Below are positions 1 through 7,449 of a stretch of DNA of 11,751 nt, piece after piece (position 1 is the stretch's first letter; each line of letters opens with the position of its first letter). A model generated the notes under the pieces. It saw only the letters and a list, made by a program, of their open reading frames with translations, ran no database searches and was not told the origin of the DNA. This DNA comes from Lysobacteraceae bacterium (GTDB taxonomy: Bacteria; Pseudomonadota; Gammaproteobacteria; Xanthomonadales; Xanthomonadaceae). Made by a program: the position numbers and the translations under genes. Location of the stretch: the NCBI GenBank assembly GCA_004173415.1, contig SEHC01000033.1:1-11751 (forward strand), given 5' to 3'.

Positions 1-164
1 TGGCTGGCGAGCCAGACGTCGTTGTGGTTCAGCTGGATGCTGACCGGCTTCAGTTCGCCACCGTAAACGATGGCCGGCACGGTACCGGCGCGACGCAGGC
101 GGCGGCTCGCACCCTTACCCCCGTCTTCGCGGCGCTGCACCTTGATTTCATGTGTGATTGCCAT
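1..164 (-). CDS. rplY: 50S ribosomal protein L25 (Ctc/RplY family), 3' part outside window
   Basis: This is a 5S-rRNA-binding protein of the large ribosomal subunit. Only the first 54 codons lie in the window; the gene runs off the left edge. The visible N-terminus, MAITHEIKVQRREDGGKGAS, followed by paired basic residues and a V-P-A-I-V-Y-G-G segment, is the typical start of the L25 beta-barrel domain. The ATG at 164 is preceded by AGAAGG about 11 bases upstream and a nearer GAGAAA stretch, so the start is reasonable. It lies downstream of prs on the same strand, the usual gammaproteobacterial order. Whether it is the short (about 95 aa) L25 or the long CTC form (about 200 aa), common in related bacteria, cannot be decided from the fragment. 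The family call is firm; the length is unknown. Confidence 0.93.
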   Translation of the reverse strand, partial: MAITHEIKVQRREDGGKGASRRLRRAGTVPAIVYGGELKPVSIQLNHNDVWLAS

Positions 165-271
165 TTTCTCTACTGCCTTCTGTTGAATGGACCGCCTCGC
201 GGCGGTCTTGGAAGCTCACCCGCGACCAGGTGAGCTGGGTTGGCGGCAGCCGGATGGCTGCCTGCCGGATG
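165..271 (-). promoter_or_regulatory. prs-rplY intergenic region with three hairpins
   Basis: This 107-base gap contains three perfect inverted repeats in a row. They are 245-262 (GGCAGCC, 4-base loop, GGCTGCC), 213-236 (AGCTCACC, 8-base loop, GGTGAGCT) and 190-207 (GACCGCC, 4-base loop, GGCGGTC). None is followed by a T-run on the minus strand, so no standard intrinsic terminator is visible. They could fold in the prs-rplY transcript as a processing site, an attenuator or an rplY leader. I see no convincing -35/-10 pair. The structures are read directly; the function is inference. Confidence 0.45.
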
Positions 272-1231
272 CTAGTCGACGTACAGCGAACTGACCGATT
301 CGCCGAAGGCGATGCGGCGGATGGTTTCGGCCAGCAGCTCGGCCACGCTGAGCTGGCGGATCTTGCTGCATCCCCGGGCCGCGGCCGACAGCGGGATGGT
401 GTCGGTGACCACCAACTCGTCGAGTTCCGAGGCGTTGACGTTGTCCACCGCCGGGCCCGAGAGCACCGGATGGGTGCAGTACGCCGCCACTTTCAGCGCG
501 CCCTGCGCCTTCAACGCGGCAGCCGCGGCGCACAGGGTGCCGGCGGTGTCGACGATGTCGTCGACCAGCACGCAGGTCTTGCCCTGCACGTCGCCGATGA
601 TGTTCATCACCGTGGACACGTTGGCGCGCGGGCGGCGCTTGTCGATGATCGCCAGGTCCGCGTCGTCCAGGCGCTTGGCCACCGCACGGGCGCGGACCAC
701 GCCACCCACGTCGGGCGAGACCACGATCAGGTTCTCGGTGCCGTAGGCGCGCCAGATGTCGGCCAGCAGCAGCGGCGAGGCGTAGACATTGTCGACCGGC
801 ATGTCGAAGAAGCCCTGGATCTGGTCGGCATGCAGGTCCACGGTCAGGACCCGGTCGGCGTTGACCGAGCTGAACATCTGCGCGGCGACCTTGGCGGTGA
901 TCGGCACGCGCGAGGAGCGCGGGCGGCGGTCCTGGCGGGCGTAGCCGAAGTACGGCACCACCGCGGTCACGCTGGCCGCCGAGGCGCGCTTCAGCGCGTC
1001 CACCAGGACCAGCAGTTCGACCAGGTTCTCGGCGCTGGGCGCGCAGGTCGGCTGGATGACGAACACTTCCTGCCGGCGCACGTTCTCCTCGATTTCCACC
1101 TGCACCTCGCCATCGGAGAAGCGCGAGACCAGCGCCTTGCCCTGGCGGACGCCCAGCTCACGGCAGATGCTGGCGGCCAACGGCTTGTTGGCGTTGCCGG
1201 AAAAGACAAGCAGGTTGCGTTCGTCTTGCAT
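272..1231 (-). CDS. prs: ribose-phosphate pyrophosphokinase (PRPP synthetase)
   Basis: Transfers pyrophosphate from ATP to ribose 5-phosphate to make PRPP, the cytoplasmic precursor for purines, pyrimidines, NAD, histidine and tryptophan. The 319-residue product matches the usual bacterial length (about 315). Visible motifs are FSGNAN near residue 10, the ATP-contacting RQDR at 99-102, the metal/ribose-phosphate segment DLHADQIQGFF at 132-142, and the PRPP-binding loop DDIVDTAGTL at 224-233. The open frame extends 20 codons upstream to 1291, but family members start at the MQDERNLLVFSGNAN sequence, so I chose ATG 1231. No strong Shine-Dalgarno precedes it. It lies 80 bases downstream of tRNA-Gln and upstream of rplY on the same strand. 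No clear promoter is visible in the 80-base gap, so co-transcription with the tRNA/ispE unit is possible. The identity is not in doubt. Confidence 0.97.
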   Translation of the reverse strand: MQDERNLLVFSGNANKPLAASICRELGVRQGKALVSRFSDGEVQVEIEENVRRQEVFVIQPTCAPSAENLVELLVLVDALKRASAASVTAVVPYFGYARQDRRPRSSRVPITAKVAAQMFSSVNADRVLTVDLHADQIQGFFDMPVDNVYASPLLLADIWRAYGTENLIVVSPDVGGVVRARAVAKRLDDADLAIIDKRRPRANVSTVMNIIGDVQGKTCVLVDDIVDTAGTLCAAAAALKAQGALKVAAYCTHPVLSGPAVDNVNASELDELVVTDTIPLSAAARGCSKIRQLSVAELLAETIRRIAFGESVSSLYVD

Positions 1232-1311
1232 GTCGTCGATCCGGAAGAGTGCGTTGTAAAGCGGGATGAAGCGCGCGCACGGGCTGCGCACTTTGCGGGA
1301 AAACTGCTTGC

Positions 1312-1389
1312 TGGCTGGGGCGGTAGGATTCGAACCTACGAAATGCCGGGATCAAAACCCGGTGCCTTAGGCCTCTTGGCGACGCCCCA
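1312..1389 (-). tRNA. tRNA-Gln (anticodon TTG)
   Basis: The minus strand folds as a complete 78-base tRNA. The acceptor stem is TGGGGCG paired with CGCCCCA, followed by discriminator G and an encoded CCA. The D-arm is GCC/GGC. The anticodon stem CCGGG/CCCGG holds the loop TTTTGAT with anticodon TTG. The T-arm is GTAGG-TTCGAAT-CCTAC. It reads CAA (and by wobble CAG) codons. The sequence strongly resembles E. coli tRNA-Gln. Its first 23 bases (1367-1389) are also the last six sense codons, the stop codon and two bases of ispE, so the two genes overlap on the same strand. Presumably it is transcribed with ispE or from a promoter inside ispE, and released by RNase P. Confidence 0.97.
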
Positions 1390-2266
1390 GTGTCAAAAGC
1401 TTCTCGTCGAGGGAGTCGTGCAACGGCGAGCGCCTGGCGCCAGCCGTGATCCAGCCGCGCAACCCTTCCGGCAAGCCCGCGAGCGCCGCTTCGGCCGAAG
1501 CGCGGTCACCAAACTCGACGAAACAGCCGCTGCCGGACCCGGTAAGGCGGGGTGTGCCGAGCCGCGAAAGCGCCGCGAACACCGCCTCGATGGCAGGTTC
1601 GCGACGACGCAGGACCGGCTCGAACGCATTGCCGAGCAACTTTCCCGAAACGAAGTCGGCTATTTTCGCGGGTGCAGCATTGCGCGTCAAATCAGGGGAT
1701 TGGAACAACTCGCCGGTGGGCACGTGGACGCCGGGATCCACCAGCAGATACCAGGCCTCGGGCAGCACCAGCGGGGTCAATATTTCGCCCACCCCTTCGG
1801 CCCAGGCATTGGCCCCCAGCACGAACACCGGCACGTCGGCGCCCAGCCGCAAGCCCAGGCCCGCCAACCTTTCAAGGCTGAACTCCAGGTTCCAGAGGTG
1901 GTTCAGGGCAACCAGCACGGTCGCGGCATCGGAGGACCCCCCGCCGAAACCACCACCGGCCGGAATGCGCTTTTCGACGGAGATGTCAGCACCTAGCGTG
2001 CTTTTAGACTCCTCTTTCAGCAGCAATGCAGCCCGGACCATGAGGTCATCGGACTCGGCGACGCCGGGGATCGAGTCGCCGTGGCGAACGATCCGGCCGT
2101 CCTGCCGAACGCCCAGCCCCACCGTGTCCCCCCATTCCAGGAGCCTGAACACGGTCTGCAACCGGTGGTAACCGTCGTCGCGCCGACCCGTGATCTGCAG
2201 GAACAGGTTCAGTTTGGCCGGCGCGGGCCAGCACGACCAGCCCAGCGGGAAGGGCGCAGCGCTCAT
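1367..2266 (-). CDS. ispE: 4-diphosphocytidyl-2-C-methyl-D-erythritol kinase
   Basis: A GHMP-family kinase that phosphorylates the 2-hydroxyl of CDP-methylerythritol with ATP, in the MEP pathway of isoprenoid synthesis. The 299-residue protein shows the substrate segment PAPAKLNLFL with catalytic-type Lys18, then DGYH at 31-34. The glycine-rich ATP loop GGGFGGGSSDAA lies at 104-115, the GADVPVF segment with the catalytic Asp144 at 142-148, and the third GHMP motif LTGSGSGCF at 241-249. Start and stop are both unusual. The ATG overlaps the lolB stop as ATGA, with GGAG almost touching the start codon, which fits translational coupling. The TAA stop (1367-1369) lies in the D-loop of the downstream tRNA-Gln gene. 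The family call is certain. The overlap means RNase P cutting of a joint transcript would remove the ispE stop codon. Confidence 0.96.
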   Translation of the reverse strand: MSAAPFPLGWSCWPAPAKLNLFLQITGRRDDGYHRLQTVFRLLEWGDTVGLGVRQDGRIVRHGDSIPGVAESDDLMVRAALLLKEESKSTLGADISVEKRIPAGGGFGGGSSDAATVLVALNHLWNLEFSLERLAGLGLRLGADVPVFVLGANAWAEGVGEILTPLVLPEAWYLLVDPGVHVPTGELFQSPDLTRNAAPAKIADFVSGKLLGNAFEPVLRRREPAIEAVFAALSRLGTPRLTGSGSGCFVEFGDRASAEAALAGLPEGLRGWITAGARRSPLHDSLDEKLLTLGRRQEA

Positions 2267-2922
2267 CTCCGCTCGAACTGCCAGCCGTCCACGATCAGGC
2301 GCACCGCGGCCCGGTCCCTCCGCGCCTCGATCCGGCGCGGCAGGGACGGCTGACCGTCACGCGGATCGGACCACTGGGTGTACTCGATCCGCCAGCCGGC
2401 CTGCTCGAGCGCCTGCAGCCGCCCGTCGAGCGAGTAGGAAATGGCCTCCAGCGGAAAGGCGGCCGCCGGCAAGCCGCGCACCCAGGCGGACAGCGCGTTG
2501 ACCGGAATCTCCCAGCCGGTCGCCTCCCGCAGCAGCGCCTCGGCGTCCTCGCCCTGGCGCACGCCGCCTTCCAGGCCTTCCAGCCGCCCCGCCCCTCCAT
2601 CGCTGTCGCCGACCAGCCGCCAGCTCTGGCGCGTGACCGGGGCGCTCAGCGCGACCTCGTAGCCGGGACCTTGCTGGCGCCAGTCGATGCGGCCACTGCC
2701 GCCCTTGCCGGCATTGCTGATCGCCACGCGACCCTCGAACGACCATTGCGGCCGGGCCAGCAACCATTCGGCGCGCGCGGCCTGGTCCTGGGCGGCCGCG
2801 GCGATTGCCTGCGCGTCGACCAGGACCGGTGGCGCGACCGCAGAGGGCGGCCGGGTGGCGCAACCGCCCAGCAGCAACAGCGACGCACAAAGGACCGCAG
2901 CCAGGCTTGTCCGACCACTCAT
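2263..2922 (-). CDS. lolB: outer-membrane lipoprotein receptor LolB
   Basis: LolB takes lipoproteins from the periplasmic carrier LolA and inserts them into the outer membrane; it is itself an outer-membrane lipoprotein. The 219-residue product begins with a lipoprotein signal peptide: basic R4, hydrophobic stretch 7-18, and lipobox L-G-G-C with the modified Cys21 followed by Ala, not the inner-membrane retention Asp. The mature part has WSFEGRVAISN and SGRIDW near residues 58-80, then a C-terminal half with YTQWSDPRDG and LPRRIEA, as expected for LolB. The open frame extends upstream to 3135, but that part lies inside the TPR gene in another frame; ATG 2922 overlaps its stop as ATGA. The 3' end overlaps ispE the same way. 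A lolB-ispE-prs order is standard in gammaproteobacteria and supports the call. Confidence 0.93.
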   Translation of the reverse strand: MSGRTSLAAVLCASLLLLGGCATRPPSAVAPPVLVDAQAIAAAAQDQAARAEWLLARPQWSFEGRVAISNAGKGGSGRIDWRQQGPGYEVALSAPVTRQSWRLVGDSDGGAGRLEGLEGGVRQGEDAEALLREATGWEIPVNALSAWVRGLPAAAFPLEAISYSLDGRLQALEQAGWRIEYTQWSDPRDGQPSLPRRIEARRDRAAVRLIVDGWQFERR

Positions 2923-4583
2923 GCGCCGGTCTTTTCCAGCGCGCGCAGCAGCGAGCGGTTCTCGGCATCCAGCTTGCGCGATTCCTCGAAATACTTGCGC
3001 GCCTCCTCTTTCTGCCCGGTGACCCACAGCACTTCGGCGATATGGGCGGCGATTTCGGCGTCCTTCTGCAGGATGAAGGCGCGGCGCAGCTCCACCAGGG
3101 CTTCGGCATGGCGGCCCAGGCGGTAAAGGACCCACCCGTAGCTGTCGATGATCGCTGGCTGGTCGGGTTCGGCCGCACGGGCGCGATCGATCAGTTCAAG
3201 CGCTTCCTGGTACCGGGTGGTGCGGTCGGCCAGGGTGTAGCCCAGCGCGTTGAGGGCGGCCACGTTTTCCGGTTCGGTCACCAGGATCCTGCGCAGGTCC
3301 GCCTCTGCGCGGTCGATGCGGTCGCGTCGTTCCCAGGCCAGGCCGCGCGCGTACAGCAGTGCGTTGTCATCCGGAAAGGCGGCCAGGCCACGGGCCAGGG
3401 CTTCCAGCTCGCCCGCATCGTCGTTGTCCTTCTGCCTGAGTTCGGCTTCCAGCAGATAGGCGCCCCGGCGCGCGTCGTCATCGGCGCCGGCGTCGCCCTG
3501 CAACTGGCGGGTGTCGGCGAATGCCTCGGCCTTGCGCCCCAGGTCGAACAGCACGTTGGCGATGCGCAGGCGTGCCTCGGTGCGCTGCGGCCCGCCGGGC
3601 ACCCCTCGGTACCATTCGAGCGCCTGCTGCGGCCGCTTCAGGAACTGCGCGATCTGTCCCAGCAGCAGGCGGCGCACCGGATCTGGCGCGCTCGCCTCGC
3701 GCGCCAGTTCGGCGTACAGCTGCTCCAGCGCGGCGTTGTCCTCGGCCTTGGCCAGGAGCGAGGCGCGCAGGCCGTAGCTCTGGTTGTCCTGGGGTCCCTG
3801 CCCGAGCGTGGCCGCTGCCTGAGCCGGATCGCCCAGCGCGTCGTACTCGGCAGCGATTGCAAGGCGCATCTCCGGCGATTTCAAGGCCGCCCCGGCCAGG
3901 CCGGCGAGCACGCCGGTGGCCGCGGCATTGTTGCCGGCGCGACGCAGCTGGCTGGCGTGCAGCAGGACCACACGAGGTTCGTCCGGAAAACGTTTGGCCG
4001 CGCCGCCGACTATCCGTTCGGCCAGCGTGGCCTGCTCCAGAGACTGGGCCAATCCGCCAAAGGCCAGCCAGGCCTGCAACCGGGAAGGGATGGCGTCGGC
4101 GTCGACCAGTTCGCCCAGCAGGCGCGCCGAAAGCTCCGGATCGCGCCCGCCACTGCCCAGCACGGTCAGCGCATAGCGCCAGCCTATGTCGCCCTCGTCG
4201 CGCAGCAGCGCATCCAGTTCGCGGCGGGCAGACTTGGCATCCTGTTTGCGCAGGGCCAGTGCCGCCTCGGCGGCCCGCATCGCCAGGGATTGTGGTGCCC
4301 GCTGGCGCCACAGCGCCAGCGCCCGGGTGGCTCGGGCATCGTCGTTGGCCAGCAGCGCGATGCGGGTGGCACGCTCGGCCAGGCCGGCGTCGTCCTCTAC
4401 CTGCGCAGCCTCCAGGTACCAGCGCGAAGCCTCGGCCAGTTGTCCGGCCTGCAGCGCGAACTCCCCGGCCATCACCGGGGTCAGCACGTCCGCCGGCGGG
4501 GCCTTGCCGGGGGCTGCCCAGGCGGCCCCGGCCAGGGCCATTGAAAACAGTGCGCCAAGGGCGATATGAATCATTGCGGGCAT
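2919..4583 (-). CDS. exported tetratricopeptide-repeat protein
   Basis: A 554-residue protein with an N-terminal signal peptide: a hydrophobic run IALGALFSMALAGAAWA ending in an A-W-A signal-peptidase-I site, then APGK. The rest is almost entirely alpha-helical, Ala/Leu/Arg-rich TPR-like repeats. They are clearest in the last 150 residues, for example ARGLAWERRDRIDRAEADLR, IIDSYGWVLYRLGRHAEALV and IAEVLWVTGQKEEARKYFEE. Such proteins are periplasmic or outer-membrane-associated scaffolds; no enzyme motif is visible and the partner is unknown. The open frame reaches 4643, but the signal peptide argues for ATG 4583 or ATG 4574 (three codons later). Neither has a clear Shine-Dalgarno. It heads the minus-strand cluster, overlaps lolB by ATGA and diverges from hemA, so a role in envelope assembly alongside LolB is an attractive inference. 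Confidence 0.85.
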   Translation of the reverse strand: MPAMIHIALGALFSMALAGAAWAAPGKAPPADVLTPVMAGEFALQAGQLAEASRWYLEAAQVEDDAGLAERATRIALLANDDARATRALALWRQRAPQSLAMRAAEAALALRKQDAKSARRELDALLRDEGDIGWRYALTVLGSGGRDPELSARLLGELVDADAIPSRLQAWLAFGGLAQSLEQATLAERIVGGAAKRFPDEPRVVLLHASQLRRAGNNAAATGVLAGLAGAALKSPEMRLAIAAEYDALGDPAQAAATLGQGPQDNQSYGLRASLLAKAEDNAALEQLYAELAREASAPDPVRRLLLGQIAQFLKRPQQALEWYRGVPGGPQRTEARLRIANVLFDLGRKAEAFADTRQLQGDAGADDDARRGAYLLEAELRQKDNDDAGELEALARGLAAFPDDNALLYARGLAWERRDRIDRAEADLRRILVTEPENVAALNALGYTLADRTTRYQEALELIDRARAAEPDQPAIIDSYGWVLYRLGRHAEALVELRRAFILQKDAEIAAHIAEVLWVTGQKEEARKYFEESRKLDAENRSLLRALEKTGA

Positions 4584-4650
4584 GTAGGCGGGCCGGGCCG
4601 TAAAATGGCGGCCCTGGAATGGCTGGAAGCTTAGCGCAAGCACCTGAACG
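4584..4650. promoter_or_regulatory. divergent promoter region between the TPR gene and hemA, with a dyad
   Basis: These 67 bases must hold the promoters for hemA (plus) and the TPR-lolB-ispE cluster (minus), unless they lie inside genes. A perfect 6-bp inverted repeat, GGGCCG (4595-4600) and CGGCCC (4609-4614), brackets an AT-rich spacer with TAAAAT at 4601-4606. TAAAAT matches the sigma-70 -10 consensus at five of six positions on the plus strand. No well-spaced -35 is seen; TTGCGG at 4574-4579 would leave a 21-base spacer, which is too long. The hemA ATG has no good Shine-Dalgarno. The dyad is read directly; a role as operator or promoter is inference. Confidence 0.4.
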
Positions 4651-5931
4651 ATGACGCTGTGGGTACTAGGACTGAATCACCAGACCGCGCCGGTCGCCCT
4701 GCGCGAGCGCGTCGCGTTCGATGCGGTCGCGCTGCCGGCTACGCTGTCCTCGTTGCAGTCGCTGCCCGGGGTCTCCGAGGCGGTGGTCCTGTCCACCTGC
4801 AACCGCACCGAGCTCTACGCCATCGCCGAAGACGGCGGCGCGCTGCACGGCTGGCTGGCCGACCAGGCCGACGGCCTGGGCAACTACCTGTACCGGCATC
4901 ACGAGGCCGATGCCGTCCGCCACCTGTTCCGGGTGGCTACCGGGCTGGACTCGATGGTCCTGGGCGAGCCGCAGATCCTGGGCCAGGTCAAGGAGGCCTG
5001 GGCCGCCGCGCGCACCCATGGCGCATTGGGCGCCGGGCTGGATCGACTTTTCCAGCAAGCCTTCGCGGTGGCCAAGCGCGCGCGCACTGACACCCGGGTC
5101 GGCGCCAACCCGGTCTCGGTCGCGTCCGCGGCGGTGCGCCTGGCGCAGAATTCGTTCGCACGCCTGGACGACTCGACGGTGCTGCTGGTCGGCGCCGGCG
5201 AAACCATCGAACTGGCCGCGCGCCACCTCAGCGACGGCAAGGTCAAGCGTTTGCTGGTGGCCAACCGTACCCTGGCCCACGCCCAGGACCTGGCCAGCCG
5301 CCATGGGGGCTATGCGCTGCCGCTGGGGGAGATCGACCGGCACCTGGCCGAGGCCGACGTGGTGTTCTCGGCCACCGCGAGCCGTGAACCGGTGCTCACC
5401 CGGGCGCAGGTGACCGCCGCGCTGGCCCAGCGCAGGCACAAGCCCATGCTGCTGTTCGACCTGGCCGTTCCACGCGACATCGAGTCGGCCGTGGCCGCGC
5501 TGGACGATGCCTACCTGTACACCGTCGACGACCTGGAACGCGCCGTCGAAGACAACCGGCGCGGCCGCCGGGAAGCCGCCGACGCGGCCGAGACGATCAT
5601 CGAATTGCAGGTCGCCCGCTACATCGAGAACCTGCACGCCGGCGCCCGCCAGGAACCGCTGCGGCGGCTGCGTTCGCACGGCGAGGCGGCGCGCCAGGAA
5701 GTGCTGGCCAAGGCACGCCAGCAACTGGCCAACGGCCGCCAGGCCGAGGAAGTGCTCGACTTCCTCGCCCACACCCTGACCAACCGGCTGCTCCACCCGC
5801 CCACCGCGGCCCTGCGCGAAGCGGCGCTGAGCGGCGACCTGGAACTGGCGCGCGCGGCCGATCGGCTGTTCCCGGCGCAGGCGCCCTACACCCACCTCAA
5901 GAAAGACGATGACGCCGACCCTGCGCCGTAA
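4651..5931 (+). CDS. hemA: glutamyl-tRNA reductase
   Basis: Reduces glutamyl-tRNA(Glu) with NADPH to glutamate-1-semialdehyde, the first committed step of C5-pathway tetrapyrrole (heme) synthesis. The 426-residue length is normal. The N-terminal catalytic domain has LGLNHQTAPVALRE at 6-19 and the invariant STCNRTEL with nucleophile Cys50. It also has SMVLGEPQILGQVK around 101-114. The NADPH-binding domain shows GAGET at 181-185 and ANRT shortly after. The C-terminal helical dimerization domain ends in HLKKDDDADPAP. The start is fixed by the family N-terminus MTLWVLGLNHQTAP although the Shine-Dalgarno is poor. The last 23 bases overlap prfA in another frame, so the two are probably co-transcribed and translationally coupled, as hemA-prfA commonly are. 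Confidence 0.97.
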   Translation: MTLWVLGLNHQTAPVALRERVAFDAVALPATLSSLQSLPGVSEAVVLSTCNRTELYAIAEDGGALHGWLADQADGLGNYLYRHHEADAVRHLFRVATGLDSMVLGEPQILGQVKEAWAAARTHGALGAGLDRLFQQAFAVAKRARTDTRVGANPVSVASAAVRLAQNSFARLDDSTVLLVGAGETIELAARHLSDGKVKRLLVANRTLAHAQDLASRHGGYALPLGEIDRHLAEADVVFSATASREPVLTRAQVTAALAQRRHKPMLLFDLAVPRDIESAVAALDDAYLYTVDDLERAVEDNRRGRREAADAAETIIELQVARYIENLHAGARQEPLRRLRSHGEAARQEVLAKARQQLANGRQAEEVLDFLAHTLTNRLLHPPTAALREAALSGDLELARAADRLFPAQAPYTHLKKDDDADPAP

Positions 5932-6994
5932 ACTCGAAGCGCTGGCCGAGCGCCGCGAAGAACTCGAACGCCTGCTCTCCGATCCCGGCGTGGTCGCCGA
6001 CAACGAGCGCTTCCGCAGGTACTCGCGCGAGTTCTCGCAACTGGAACCGGTGTCGACCGCGCTGGCCGAGGAAGCCAAGGCCAAGCGCGACCTGGCCGCG
6101 GCCGAGGGCCTGCGCGGCGATCCGGAGATGCGCGAGCTGGCGGAGGAAGAGATCGCCACCGCGCAGGCGCGCCTGGTGCAGCTGGAAGACGAACTGGCGC
6201 TGCTGCTGGTGCCCAAGGATCCGCGCGACGACTCCGACCTGTTCCTGGAAGTACGCGCCGGGACCGGCGGCGACGAAGCGGCGATCTTCGCCGGCGACCT
6301 GTTCCGCATGTATGCGCGCTATGCCGAGCGCCAGGGCTGGAAGGTGGAAATCGAATCCGACAGCCCCGGCGAGCATGGCGGCTACAAGGAGATCGTGGCC
6401 AAGGTCAGCGGCCGGGGGGCCTTCTCGCGGCTGAAGTTCGAATCGGGCACCCATCGCGTGCAGCGCGTGCCGGAGACCGAGTCGCAGGGCCGCATCCATA
6501 CCTCGGCGGCGACCGTGGCGATCATCCCGGACGACGAGGCGGTCGACGAGGTGGTGATCAATCCGGCCGACCTGAAGGTAGACACCTTCCGTTCCTCCGG
6601 CGCCGGTGGCCAGCACGTCAACAAGACCGAGTCGGCGATCCGCATCACCCATATCCCCAGTGGCCTGGTGGTGGAAAACCAGACCGCGCGCTCGCAGCAC
6701 GCCAACCGCGAGCACGCGATGAAGCGCTTGAAGGCGCAATTGCTGGAGGCCGAACGCAGCAAGCAGGCCGCCGCCCAGGCCGAGTCGCGCAAGCTCCAGG
6801 TCGGCAGCGGCGACCGCAGCCAGCGCATCCGCACCTACAACTTCCCGCAGGGCCGGATCACCGACCATCGCGTGGAAGGCCTGACCCTGTACGACCTGCC
6901 CAACATCCTGCAAGGCGGCCTGGACGAACTGGTCGAACGGCTGAGCCGCGAGCACCAGGCCGACGAACTGGCCCGGCTCACCGAAGCGGCATGA
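5909..6994 (+). CDS. prfA: peptide chain release factor 1
   Basis: RF1 recognises UAA and UAG in the ribosomal A site and triggers peptidyl-tRNA hydrolysis. The 361-residue protein has the usual length. It contains the FLEVRAGTGGDEAA segment in the middle domain, the stop-codon-reading P-x-T tripeptide as Pro-Glu-Thr at 188-190, the RSSGAGGQHVN segment with the catalytic GGQ at 233-235, and SGDRSQRIRTYNFPQGR towards the C-terminus. The P-x-T position and the absence of RF2's S-P-F motif make it RF1. ATG 5909 lies inside the end of hemA, with AAGAAAG just upstream as a weak Shine-Dalgarno. The stop overlaps the next start as ATGA. The methyltransferase gene prmC, which often follows prfA and modifies the GGQ glutamine, is not next here; a GNAT gene takes its place. 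Confidence 0.97.
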   Translation: MTPTLRRKLEALAERREELERLLSDPGVVADNERFRRYSREFSQLEPVSTALAEEAKAKRDLAAAEGLRGDPEMRELAEEEIATAQARLVQLEDELALLLVPKDPRDDSDLFLEVRAGTGGDEAAIFAGDLFRMYARYAERQGWKVEIESDSPGEHGGYKEIVAKVSGRGAFSRLKFESGTHRVQRVPETESQGRIHTSAATVAIIPDDEAVDEVVINPADLKVDTFRSSGAGGQHVNKTESAIRITHIPSGLVVENQTARSQHANREHAMKRLKAQLLEAERSKQAAAQAESRKLQVGSGDRSQRIRTYNFPQGRITDHRVEGLTLYDLPNILQGGLDELVERLSREHQADELARLTEAA

Positions 6995-7443
6995 GCCTGG
7001 GCGTACGCCGCGCGCGCGTGGAGGACACCGGCCTGGTCGCGCCGCTGTTCGACCTGTACCGGATGCTCTACCTGCAGCCATCCGATCCAGCGCTTGCCGA
7101 ACGTTTCATCGGCGAACGGCTGGCGCTTGGCCAGTCGGTGGTGCTGCTCGCGGAACTGGAGGGCAAGGCGGTCGCCTTCACCCAGCTGTTTCCCTCGTTC
7201 TCCTCGGTGCGCGCGGGACGTTCCTGGATATTGAACGACCTCTACGTCCATCCCGATGCACGCAGGCGCGGCATCGCCCGCGCGCTGCTGCAGGCGGCCG
7301 CCGACTTCGCCCGTGCCGATGGGGCGATCCGGCTGGAACTGGAGACCGACCCCGGCAACCGCAGCGCGCAGGCGCTGTACCGGCACATGGGCTGGGAAGC
7401 GTACGAAGGCACGCTGCGCTTCCGCTTGTCGCTGGAAGCGTAG
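6991..7443 (+). CDS. GNAT-family N-acetyltransferase
   Basis: A 150-residue single-domain acetyl-CoA-dependent acyltransferase of the GNAT fold. Visible features are the central strand SWILNDLYVHPDARRRGIAR at 78-97, which contains the acetyl-CoA pyrophosphate loop R-R-x-G-I-A (motif A). Further on are LELETD at 115-120 and NRSAQALYRHMGW at 123-135, the typical motif B helix and end. The substrate cannot be read from sequence; it could be a small metabolite, an antibiotic-like amine or a protein N-terminus. Its ATGA overlap with prfA suggests translational coupling. RimI-type acetylation of a translation component is a context-based guess, but the sequence gives no specific support for RimI. 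Confidence 0.88.
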   Translation: MSLGVRRARVEDTGLVAPLFDLYRMLYLQPSDPALAERFIGERLALGQSVVLLAELEGKAVAFTQLFPSFSSVRAGRSWILNDLYVHPDARRRGIARALLQAAADFARADGAIRLELETDPGNRSAQALYRHMGWEAYEGTLRFRLSLEA

Positions 7444-7449
7444 TTGGGC

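Noticed and set aside
190..207. Intrinsic terminator after prs
   Set aside because: The stem is good but no T-run follows on the minus strand, and rplY starts 26 bases later.
1232..1291. Upstream start for prs at 1291 (20 extra residues)
   Set aside because: Family members begin at the MQDERNLLVFSGNAN-type N-terminus, and the extension reaches almost to the tRNA 3' end.
158..1996. 612-aa plus-strand ORF antisense to prs, tRNA-Gln and ispE
   Set aside because: It is an antisense shadow of high-GC genes, with low-complexity H/R/G/Q-rich composition, and it crosses a tRNA.
2805..4544. 579-aa plus-strand ORF antisense to the TPR gene
   Set aside because: The long open frame comes from third-position GC bias; the sense strand has a signal peptide and TPR repeats.
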